Shown here: in pieces, positions 34,078 through 40,921 of the stretch
Numbering within the stretch: position 1 is the first letter of the stretch
Layout: each line of letters opens with the position of its first letter
Assembly: GCA_017848115.1 (NCBI GenBank)
Contig: JAGAKZ010000065.1
Coordinates: 1-47,549, forward strand
Length of the DNA stretch: 47,549 bases
Source of the DNA: Oscillospiraceae bacterium
Lineage (GTDB): Bacteria; Bacillota; Clostridia; Oscillospirales; Ruminococcaceae
Direction: 5' to 3'
Notes under the pieces: generated by a model
Database searches by the model: none
What the model was told of the DNA's origin: nothing
Seen by the model: only the letters and a program-made list of their open reading frames with translations
Translations under genes and position numbers: made by a program

Positions 34078-34509
34078 ATGGTTGACGGAAAATATATGAT
34101 CGATGTAGAACTTACAGGAGGAAGCGGAAAGGCAACAGTAAAATCACCTGCTGAACTTATTGTTGATAATGGTGATATGCAGGCTAAAATAGAATGGAAC
34201 AGCCCGAATTATGACTATATGAAAATAGGCGATGAAGAATATTATCCCGAACCTGACAATGAAAATTCAGTATTTATAATAAATGTCAGTGAACTTGATA
34301 AGGATATAGAGATAACAGCTCAGACAGTGGCAATGAGCAAACCACGAATGATAGATTATACTCTTCATTTTGATTCGTCTACGATGGAGAATGCTGACAA
34401 ATCGTTTGTTCCTTTCATTGTTGCAGGCGGAATACTTGCGGTAACGATAATTTCAGCAGTTGTACTCATAAAAAACAGAAAGAAGAAAAATAATGAAAGT
34501 AAAATTTAA
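34078..34509 (+). CDS. Small surface-domain protein with C-terminal membrane anchor
   Basis: The 143-residue protein starts at ATG 34078 (eight bases after GGAGG; 34075 is also possible). Residues 3-105 form a beta-rich domain: GKYMIDVELTGGSGKATVKS, AKIEWNSPNYDYMKIGDEEYYP, MSKPRMIDYTLHFDSS. A single helix (FVPFIVAGGILAVTIISAVVLI) and a basic tail (KNRKKKN) follow, which predicts the domain outside and the tail inside. Oddly there is no N-terminal signal peptide, and a stop codon just upstream rules out a longer start. It is the first riboswitch-controlled gene and may catch or hand over corrinoid, cobalt or tetrapyrrole (inference). Confidence 0.75.
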   Translation: MVDGKYMIDVELTGGSGKATVKSPAELIVDNGDMQAKIEWNSPNYDYMKIGDEEYYPEPDNENSVFIINVSELDKDIEITAQTVAMSKPRMIDYTLHFDSSTMENADKSFVPFIVAGGILAVTIISAVVLIKNRKKKNNESKI

Positions 34510-35650
34510 GTTTTTTTTATTTTTGGCTTTAACATTAATATTCTGCGCCGGATGTTCAGCGGAAAACAAAGGGATACCTGAAAAAGCCCCTGAAATAAAC
34601 GGATACGAATTTTTAAAGAGAGATGAAAATAAATATGCCCAAAAATTTGCAATAGACCGTTATGATGGCGGATATTCTATAATACATACAATGAATTCGG
34701 AATCATTTCTCATAGTTCCGCAGGGTATGGAAATACCGCAGTGCAGTGATGATGACATAACTGTTCTGCAACAGCCGATGACAGATATTTATCTGGTAGC
34801 AACATCGGCAATGGGGCTTTTTGACGAACTTGGAAGTGGCGATGTGATAAAGTTTTCGGGAACTAAGGCGGAGGACTGGTGCATTGACTATGCACGTAAT
34901 GCCATGGAAAAGGGCGATATGCTCTATGCCGGAAAATACAGAGAACCTGATTATGAACTGCTTATGAAAAATAAATGCAGATTATCGGTGCAGTCAAGTA
35001 TGATAGGGCATTCACCCGAGGTAAAAGATAAACTTGAGGAACTCGGAATAGATGTGTTTGTTGACTATTCAAGCTATGAGCCACACCCTTTGGGAAGAAG
35101 CGAATGGGTAAAAGTTTATGGTGAAATATGCGGAAAAACCGATATAGCAAATGAACTTTTCAACGCTCAGACAGCAGTACTTGAAAATCTGGTGCAGACA
35201 GGGGAAGAACCCAGAACAGTGGTTTACTTCTATATCAGTACATCAGGACAGGCAGTAACACGAAAATCGGGAGACTACGTAACAAAGATGATTGAGCTTG
35301 CAGGCGGAAAAAATGTTTTTGAAAATATTGGTGATGATAAAAAAGCAACTTCAACTGTTACTATGGAAATGGAAGAATTTTATCGCACTGCACGAGATGC
35401 CGATTTTATCATATATAACAGTACAATAAGCGGTCAGGTCGGTTCGATAGAAGAACTTGTATCGAAAAATGAACTTCTTGCAGATTTTAAGGCAGTAAAA
35501 AACGGTGATGTGTGGTGTACCCATGAAAATCTTTTTCAGGAAACCTTAAAACTCGGACAGGTGATAAATGATTTTAACCTTATTTTTTCGGGAGAAACAG
35601 AAAACAGATCTCCGGAATTTCTGTTCAGACTTGAAAACGGAGGCGAATAA
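34493..35650 (+). CDS. Corrinoid ABC transporter substrate-binding lipoprotein (BtuF-like)
   Basis: The 385-residue protein has a lipoprotein signal ending FCAGC. The mature part follows the BtuF/FhuD helical-backbone fold: QPMTDIYLVATSAMGLFDELG, LMKNKCRLSVQSSMIGHSPEVKDKLEELGIDVFVDYSSYEPHPLGRSEW split over residues 155-205, and MIELAGGKNVFENIG in the second lobe. The riboswitch and the neighbouring cobalt and adenosyltransferase genes point to corrinoid as the ligand, rather than haem or siderophore. It overlaps the previous gene by 17 bases and the permease gene by one base. Confidence 0.9.
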   Translation: MKVKFKFFLFLALTLIFCAGCSAENKGIPEKAPEINGYEFLKRDENKYAQKFAIDRYDGGYSIIHTMNSESFLIVPQGMEIPQCSDDDITVLQQPMTDIYLVATSAMGLFDELGSGDVIKFSGTKAEDWCIDYARNAMEKGDMLYAGKYREPDYELLMKNKCRLSVQSSMIGHSPEVKDKLEELGIDVFVDYSSYEPHPLGRSEWVKVYGEICGKTDIANELFNAQTAVLENLVQTGEEPRTVVYFYISTSGQAVTRKSGDYVTKMIELAGGKNVFENIGDDKKATSTVTMEMEEFYRTARDADFIIYNSTISGQVGSIEELVSKNELLADFKAVKNGDVWCTHENLFQETLKLGQVINDFNLIFSGETENRSPEFLFRLENGGE

Positions 35651-36666
35651 TGGAGAGCCGAAAGAAAAACTATATTTTTCCCATATTTATGATGATACTG
35701 CTTACTATATCTGTTCTTTTGGTGAATATTTTTACAGGAAGTTCTGATATATCAGTCAGGGAGACATTGCAGATATTTTTTTTGAAAAACAAGGGTTCTG
35801 TAAATTACGATATATTATGGAAAATACGTATGCCAAGAGCGCTGGCGTCTATGCTCTTGGGTGGTGCTCTTTCTCTTTCGGGTTATCTTTTGCAGACATT
35901 TTTCCATAACCCTATAGCAGGGCCTTTTGTACTTGGTGTTTCGTCAGGTGCAAAACTTACAGTTGCCGTGTCCATGATGTTTTTTATGAGTGCCGGAATC
36001 GGTATGAGTGCATCGTCTATGGTCGTGTCTGCATTTGCAGGATCTATGATATCGCTCGGTTTTGTACTGCTTGTGTCACGTAAGATAAAGAGAATGTCGA
36101 TGCTTGTTGTTTGTGGTATAATGATAAGTTATATATGTTCTGCGATTACAGACTTTATTGTCACATTTGCCGATGACAGCGATATAGTAAATCTTCATGA
36201 CTGGTCGCTTGGAACTTTTTCGGGGACCAATATGAACGATGTTCTTGTGATACTGATATTTGTAACGGTTTCTGTTATCGGTACAGTCATGATATCAAAA
36301 CCGATGGGAGCATACATGCTTGGTGAAAACTATGCCGGAAGTATGGGCGTAAATGTGAAATTTTTAAAGGTGATGATAGTGGTGCTTTCGGGGCTTTTGT
36401 CAGCAACAGTGACCGCATTTGCAGGTCCGGTGTCATTTGTGGGGATAGCTGTTCCGCATATTGCAAGAGTTGTTTTCAGAACTTCAAAGCCCCTTGTCAT
36501 GATACCGTGTTGTTTTTTCGGTGGCAGTATTTTCTGTATGGTCTGTGATATGATAGCCAGAACTGCTCTTGCACCTACGGAAATAAGTATAAGTACAGTT
36601 ACAGCTATTTTCGGTGCGCCTGTGGTGATAGTGGCAATGCTCAGAAGAAGGCAGGGTGAATTGTGA
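35650..36666 (+). CDS. btuC: Corrinoid ABC transporter permease (BtuC/FecCD family)
   Basis: The 338-residue protein belongs to the BtuC/FecCD permeases with about ten helices. Marks include RMPRALASMLLGGALSLSGYLLQT, NPIAGPFVLGVSSGAK, and the coupling-helix region GPVSFVGIAVPHIARVVFR near residue 260. It forms the membrane channel for the BtuF-like protein before it and the ATPase after it. The start overlaps the previous stop (TAATG) and the stop overlaps the ATPase start. Confidence 0.93.
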   Translation: MESRKKNYIFPIFMMILLTISVLLVNIFTGSSDISVRETLQIFFLKNKGSVNYDILWKIRMPRALASMLLGGALSLSGYLLQTFFHNPIAGPFVLGVSSGAKLTVAVSMMFFMSAGIGMSASSMVVSAFAGSMISLGFVLLVSRKIKRMSMLVVCGIMISYICSAITDFIVTFADDSDIVNLHDWSLGTFSGTNMNDVLVILIFVTVSVIGTVMISKPMGAYMLGENYAGSMGVNVKFLKVMIVVLSGLLSATVTAFAGPVSFVGIAVPHIARVVFRTSKPLVMIPCCFFGGSIFCMVCDMIARTALAPTEISISTVTAIFGAPVVIVAMLRRRQGEL

Positions 36667-37421
36667 TGGACGATATTATAATATCTGCTGATGATCTCAA
36701 TGTGGGGTATGATCGGAAAATAGTTGTAGACGGTGTAAATTTCAGCATAAAAAGCGGTGAGATACTGTCACTTATCGGTCCTAACGGTGCCGGAAAGTCA
36801 ACGGTCCTCAAAACCCTTGCCGGATATCTGCAAAAACTTAGCGGTAAAGTAACGTTGTGCGGTGAAGACACAGGCAGGATAAGTCGTGATAATTTTTCAC
36901 GTAAACTTTCGGTTGTACTTACAGAAAGAATACGCCCCGAACTTATGACTTGCAGAGAAGTAGTTGAAACAGGCCGTTATCCCTATACGGGAAGATTTGG
37001 AAAACTTACTGTCGGAGATACTGAGGTCGTGGAAAAATCTATAAAAATGGTTGAAATAGAGGAAATAAGCGACAAAGATTTTAACTCCGTAAGCGACGGA
37101 CAGAAACAGCGTGTAATGCTTGCAAGAGCCATTTGTCAGGAACCACAGGTTCTGATACTTGATGAACCTACATCGTTTCTTGACATTCATCATAAGATAG
37201 CATTTCTGGAAATATTAAAGAAACTTGCAGTTTCAGGAGAAATTGCCGTGATACTGTCGATGCATGAACTTGATTTTGCTGAAAAGATATCGGATAAGGT
37301 GCTTTGCATAAAAGACGGTACTGTTACAAAATCAGGGACACCAAAAGAAATATTTACGCAGGAAAATATTATGTCGCTTTATGATATTTCAGAAGAGATG
37401 TATGAAAAATATTTCAGATAA
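36663..37421 (+). CDS. btuD: Corrinoid ABC transporter ATPase (BtuD family)
   Basis: The 252-residue ATPase has Walker A GPNGAGKST, Q-loop VVLTERI, signature VSDGQKQRVMLARA, Walker B VLILDEPTSFLDIHH and H-loop LSMHELD. Motif DEPTSFLDI is typical of FecE/BtuD ATPases. The signature begins with VSDG rather than LSGG, a common variant in this family. It starts at 36663 (GTGATGG region, overlapping btuC by 4 bp); an ATG at 36666 is equally possible. It completes the importer. Confidence 0.92.
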   Translation: MMDDIIISADDLNVGYDRKIVVDGVNFSIKSGEILSLIGPNGAGKSTVLKTLAGYLQKLSGKVTLCGEDTGRISRDNFSRKLSVVLTERIRPELMTCREVVETGRYPYTGRFGKLTVGDTEVVEKSIKMVEIEEISDKDFNSVSDGQKQRVMLARAICQEPQVLILDEPTSFLDIHHKIAFLEILKKLAVSGEIAVILSMHELDFAEKISDKVLCIKDGTVTKSGTPKEIFTQENIMSLYDISEEMYEKYFR

Positions 37422-37484
37422 ATGTGCATAAGCATTTATATATATTATTATCCGAAAAAAATTCGGGGAAGGAAGTTAAAAACA

Positions 37485-38351
37485 ATGAAAAAAAGATGTG
37501 TGTTAACAGCTGTAGTGATGGCAGGTTCAATGTTTCTTAATGGTTGTGACAAGAAAGATGTTAAGCCGGTAATACTTGCTGTAAGTTTTGGTACAAGTTT
37601 TGATGATAACAGAGAACTTACCATAGGTGCTGTTGAGAAGGCTATAAGTTCGGCTAACTCTGACTTTGATACAAGAAGAGCATTTACAAGCCAGATAGTT
37701 ATTGATGTGATAAAAGAAAATAAAGGCGAAGAAATAGACAACGTTGAAGAAGCTTTTGACAAGCTTGTCAAAGACGGTGTAAAGGAACTTGTTGTACAGC
37801 CGACACATGTTATCAGCGGTTTTGAATATGATGACCTTGTGACTGTAGTTGAAAAGTATGAAGACAAATTCGACAGCATTTCTATGGGTATGCCACTTCT
37901 TGATACAGATGAGGATTATAAAAAGCTTGCTGATGCACTTGTTGCGGACACTGAGTCATATAGTGGTGATGATACTGCTATAGTATTTATGGGACATGGC
38001 ACTCATCACGAAGCAAATGAGTCATACGGAAAACTTCAGAATGTATTTTTTGAAAATGGAAATGAGAATTATTTTGTAGGTACTGTAGAAGGTACTCCTG
38101 CACTTGAAGATGTAGTAAAGGCTGTAAAAGACGGTGGCTATAAAAAGGTAGTTCTTCAGCCACTTATGGTAGTTGCCGGAGACCATGCCAACAATGATAT
38201 GGCCGGTGATGAAGAAGACAGCTGGAAAACAGTTTTTGAAAATGAGGGCTTTGAAGTAGAGTGTATTTTAAGAGGACTTGGTGAAATAAAGGCAGTACAG
38301 GATATATATGTTTCACATACAGCTAATGCTGTAACAGCTTTGAAAAAGTAA
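37485..38351 (+). CDS. cbiK: Lipid-anchored sirohydrochlorin cobaltochelatase
   Basis: CbiK inserts cobalt into sirohydrochlorin, the first committed step of the anaerobic pathway. The 288-residue protein shows AVSFGTSFDDNRELTIGAVE, VQPTHVISGFEYDDL and the catalytic histidine regions FMGHGTHHEANE and VVAGDHANNDMAG. Unusually it begins with a lipoprotein signal (MKKRCVLTAVVMAGSMFLNGC), so it should sit outside the membrane, while the rest of the pathway is cytoplasmic. Periplasmic CbiK is known from Desulfovibrio. Start 37485 follows GGGGAAGGAAG. It may serve metal capture or act on an imported tetrapyrrole. Confidence 0.92.
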   Translation: MKKRCVLTAVVMAGSMFLNGCDKKDVKPVILAVSFGTSFDDNRELTIGAVEKAISSANSDFDTRRAFTSQIVIDVIKENKGEEIDNVEEAFDKLVKDGVKELVVQPTHVISGFEYDDLVTVVEKYEDKFDSISMGMPLLDTDEDYKKLADALVADTESYSGDDTAIVFMGHGTHHEANESYGKLQNVFFENGNENYFVGTVEGTPALEDVVKAVKDGGYKKVVLQPLMVVAGDHANNDMAGDEEDSWKTVFENEGFEVECILRGLGEIKAVQDIYVSHTANAVTALKK

Positions 38352-38367
38352 GAAAAAGGTGAAAAGC

Positions 38368-38829
38368 TTGAAAAAATTGATCGGTATAATAATGCCACTT
38401 TTTTTATGTATTTTTTTATTTTCTTGTCAGACCGAAGAAGACGGTATATCAAAATTTGAATTTTTAAATGCGTCAGCTTTGAATGCCGGAACATATGCAG
38501 GAATTGAAGTTGAGTCAAATTCTTCGATGTTTAAAGTGACAGATTGCACTATTAATGTTGAAGATGAAAAAATTTATGCAACGGTTACTCTTAACGGAAA
38601 AGGATATGGGAAACTTTTTGCAGGTACTGCGCAGGAGGCACAGAAAGCTGATGAAAGTCTGTATTCACTTTTTACAGAAAATGCAGATGGTAAATATGAG
38701 TATACTATAGAAATAGAAGCTCTTGATAAAGAAGTTCCTTGTGCTGCGTGGAGTACGAGAAAAGAAAAGTGGTATGACAGGACGCTTGTTTTTAAGTCGG
38801 ACTCACTTAGGGACGGAGCGATAAAATAG
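38368..38829 (+). CDS. Lipoprotein with small surface domain
   Basis: The start is TTG 38368 (AAGGTG upstream; GTG 38359 is possible). The 153-residue protein has a lipoprotein signal ending FLFSC. The single mature domain contains GTYAGIEVESNSSMFKVTDC, ATVTLNGKGYGKLFAGTAQEA and AAWSTRKEKWYDRTLVFKSDS. Its layout matches the domain of the first gene of this operon: GxYxxxVE start, strand with S-x-x-x-x-V, then an A-x-x-x-x-W/L-x-x-x-x-Y core. Both are probably surface proteins that work with the importer or CbiK. The family name is unknown to me. Two bases separate it from cobA. Confidence 0.78.
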   Translation: MKKLIGIIMPLFLCIFLFSCQTEEDGISKFEFLNASALNAGTYAGIEVESNSSMFKVTDCTINVEDEKIYATVTLNGKGYGKLFAGTAQEAQKADESLYSLFTENADGKYEYTIEIEALDKEVPCAAWSTRKEKWYDRTLVFKSDSLRDGAIK

Positions 38830-38831
38830 CT

Positions 38832-39341
38832 ATGGGTATACTTCACATTTATTGCGGTGATGGAAAAGGAAAAACCACGTCAGCGATAGGGCTTGCGATA
38901 CGTGCAGTCGGCAGTGGTATGAAAGTATGTTTTGTACAGTTCATGAAAAGCAGTCTTACATCGGAACTGGCTGTTTTTTCACGTATTCCTGAGATAACGG
39001 TTATGAGAAGTGAAAAAAAGTATGGTTTTTACAAAGATATGAGCGAAACTCAGAAATGTGAGCTGGCATCTTGCCATGAAAAAATGTTGGAGGAAGCATT
39101 TGAAGGCGATTTTGACATGATAATTCTTGACGAGTTCAACTGGGCATACCATTATGGGCTTATGGATACCCAAAAAGCAGAAAACCTCATATCAGCAGGA
39201 CTTGCAAATTCTGAAATAATACTTACAGGCAGAGAACCGGCAAAGGTATTTCTCGAAAAAGCCGGATACATAAGCCGGATAAATTGCGAAAAGCACCCTT
39301 TTTCTGAGGGTGTCAAAGCTAGAAAGGGGATAGAATATTGA
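38832..39341 (+). CDS. cobA: Corrinoid adenosyltransferase
   Basis: CobA (BtuR) transfers the adenosyl group from ATP to cob(I)alamin or cob(I)yrinate diamide. The 169-residue protein has the family P-loop GDGKGKTTSAIGLAIRA, the QFMKS segment, MIILDEFNWAYHYGL and ILTGREPA. In this operon it would adenosylate both imported corrinoids and the pathway intermediate. ATG 38832; the end overlaps the TTG start of cbiC by 4 bp. Confidence 0.95.
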   Translation: MGILHIYCGDGKGKTTSAIGLAIRAVGSGMKVCFVQFMKSSLTSELAVFSRIPEITVMRSEKKYGFYKDMSETQKCELASCHEKMLEEAFEGDFDMIILDEFNWAYHYGLMDTQKAENLISAGLANSEIILTGREPAKVFLEKAGYISRINCEKHPFSEGVKARKGIEY

Positions 39342-39967
39342 AACCTGAATATGTACTTCCCGATGAAATAGAAAAAAGAAGTTTTGAAATAATCAGCGAT
39401 GAACTTGGTGACATAAAAATACTTGATGAGATAAGACCGATACTTATGCGTGTCATTCATACTACAGCTGATTTTGATTATCTTGAAAATCTGAAATTTT
39501 CTGAAAATGCAGTAAAAACAGCACTTGACGCAATAAAAAAAGGTGCTGTATTTGTGACTGATACAAATATGGCAAAGTCGGGTATAAATAAACCTGCGTT
39601 AAAAAAACTCGGTTGCACGGCAGAATGCTTTATGGCAGATGATGATGTAGCGGATATTGCAAAGCAAAAATGCATAACAAGGGCTACAGCTTCAGTTGAT
39701 AAAGCGTCCCAAATAGACACTCCGGTCATATACGCAGTAGGAAATGCCCCGACCGCACTTATCCGTTTGTATGAACATCTGCAGTTGGGTACTTTCAGCC
39801 CTGCACTGATAATAGGCGTTCCTGTAGGCTTTGTAAATGTCGTTCAGTCAAAAGAAATGATAATGTCATGTGACACCGAATATATAGTTGCTTCCGGAAG
39901 GAAAGGTGGCAGTAACGTAGCAGCCGCTATATGCAATGCACTTTTGTATATGGCAGGTGGCAGATGA
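39338..39967 (+). CDS. cbiC: Cobalt-precorrin-8 methylmutase
   Basis: CbiC (CobH) moves a methyl group from C11 to C12 to give cobyrinate. The 209-residue protein carries the catalytic histidine in VIHTTADFDY, then FVTDTNMAKSGI, YAVGNAPTALIRL, IGVPVGFVNVVQSKE and ASGRKGGSNVAAAICNALLYMA. TTG 39338 is the start, with AAGGGGA upstream. It is a biosynthetic gene placed in the uptake operon, far from the other ring-building genes at 6.7-11.1 kb. Confidence 0.95.
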   Translation: MKPEYVLPDEIEKRSFEIISDELGDIKILDEIRPILMRVIHTTADFDYLENLKFSENAVKTALDAIKKGAVFVTDTNMAKSGINKPALKKLGCTAECFMADDDVADIAKQKCITRATASVDKASQIDTPVIYAVGNAPTALIRLYEHLQLGTFSPALIIGVPVGFVNVVQSKEMIMSCDTEYIVASGRKGGSNVAAAICNALLYMAGGR

Positions 39968-39976
39968 AATGAAAAA

Positions 39977-40025
39977 ACAGCTTGACGGAAATCTGGATGT
40001 TGTTTTCCGTTCAAGCTGTCTTTTT
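39977..40025 (+). terminator. Intrinsic terminator of the corrinoid uptake operon
   Basis: ACAGCTTGACGGAAA (39977-39991) pairs with the segment ending TCAAGCTGT (to 40019), with one bulged base, followed by CTTTTT. Confidence 0.9.
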
Positions 40026-40055
40026 ATGCTGATTTTTATATCTGTATAGGTGTTT

Positions 40056-40505
40056 TTATGTAGTTGGCTGGAGTAATGATTTTAAAATAAAGAGAATAAT
40101 ACCTAATGCTATCAGAACAACTATAAAATCTTTAAGCATTATAAAAAAAACTGTGATATTAATGAATGAAACGATTAAAGATAGAATGAATGCATAGGGA
40201 AACTCTGATATGTTGCTAAAAGTATTATATAATTTATCTATAAAACTAAAGTTTTTGCATTGTGGTGTTGTGAAATACTCTAAAGTTGAAAGAGCACTAA
40301 ATATCGTCATTGCGATACATATTAATGTAGTTAGTACTATCCAGAACACCGTAGATTGGTCGGATGTTGTAAACATAGCAGAGAATAAGTCGCCTAAAGA
40401 TAATGAGCCAAATGGTTCTATCTCTTTTATAAAATGTTTATGCAACATGGCGGATATAATGTTAAGAAAAGTAAGTGTAATTGCGATTGTAATGCTTTTT
40501 TTCAT
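40056..40505 (-). CDS. Small four-helix membrane protein
   Basis: The 149-residue protein starts at ATG 40505 behind AAGGAGG. It has four predicted membrane helices: SITIAITLTFLNIISAML, VFWIVLTTLICIAMTIFSAL, FPYAFILSLIVSFINITVFFIML and FIVVLIALGIILFILKSLL, with a short polar C-terminus. I do not recognise a family. It lies on the same strand as, and downstream of, the two RNA genes and the GTPase, 114 bases past the terminator of the second RNA. It could belong to that system, for example as a membrane effector, but the link is only positional. Confidence 0.6.
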   Translation of the reverse strand: MKKSITIAITLTFLNIISAMLHKHFIKEIEPFGSLSLGDLFSAMFTTSDQSTVFWIVLTTLICIAMTIFSALSTLEYFTTPQCKNFSFIDKLYNTFSNISEFPYAFILSLIVSFINITVFFIMLKDFIVVLIALGIILFILKSLLQPTT

Positions 40506-40618
40506 AATGAACCTCCTTCCTTTTAAAAATTAAATATCTTGGATAACTGTGGTAATATCACCTCCGTAAAATTTTTATCCGGCTGTCAAGTCCAAACTTG
40601 CTCCGAAAAATAAGTGAT

Positions 40619-40835
40619 AAAAAAACCGACACTGAGAACTCTCAATGTCGGCTAAATGTTCAATAATCTACACTTATACCTTGGTAACATTATGAGGACT
40701 CAAAAACCCTACAAACAAGAGTGCCTAAAACTAATGAAGAGATCAAAAAACCTCGTTCGTAAAGAAACTCTTGTGATTGGCTATGCAATTTTATACAATG
40801 GAAAATACATTGATAAATAGGTATGCAAAAAGCCT
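40619..40835 (-). ncRNA. Structured RNA R2, homologous to R1
   Basis: Minus-strand promoter: TTGACA (40870-40865), 17 bases, TATACT (40847-40842), giving a start near 40835. The end is a strong terminator: CCGACATTGAGA pairs with TCAGTGTCGG (40651-40626), then seven U. The RNA, about 217 nt, has a 5' leader, a helix ACAAGAGT/ACTCTTGT (40774-40767 with 40722-40715) closing a 44-base loop, a conserved region containing AAGGTATAAGTGTA with an AATGTT/AACATT pair around it, and the terminator. No ribosome-site-led reading frame is evident. The 3' half is closely similar to R1 (43123-43306). It accounts for the 40506-40921 gap. Confidence 0.82.
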
Positions 40836-40921
40836 ATAATTAGTATAACATAAAAATGTTTCTATGTCAATAGTTTTTTAAAATTTTTTTCTTAAACTTT
40901 AAAATTTTGATAAATTGTTAG

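Noticed and set aside
33852-34085. 77-codon plus-strand frame within the riboswitch and terminator
   Set aside because: It overlaps the B12 box and expression platform and has no ribosome site, so it is chance coding.
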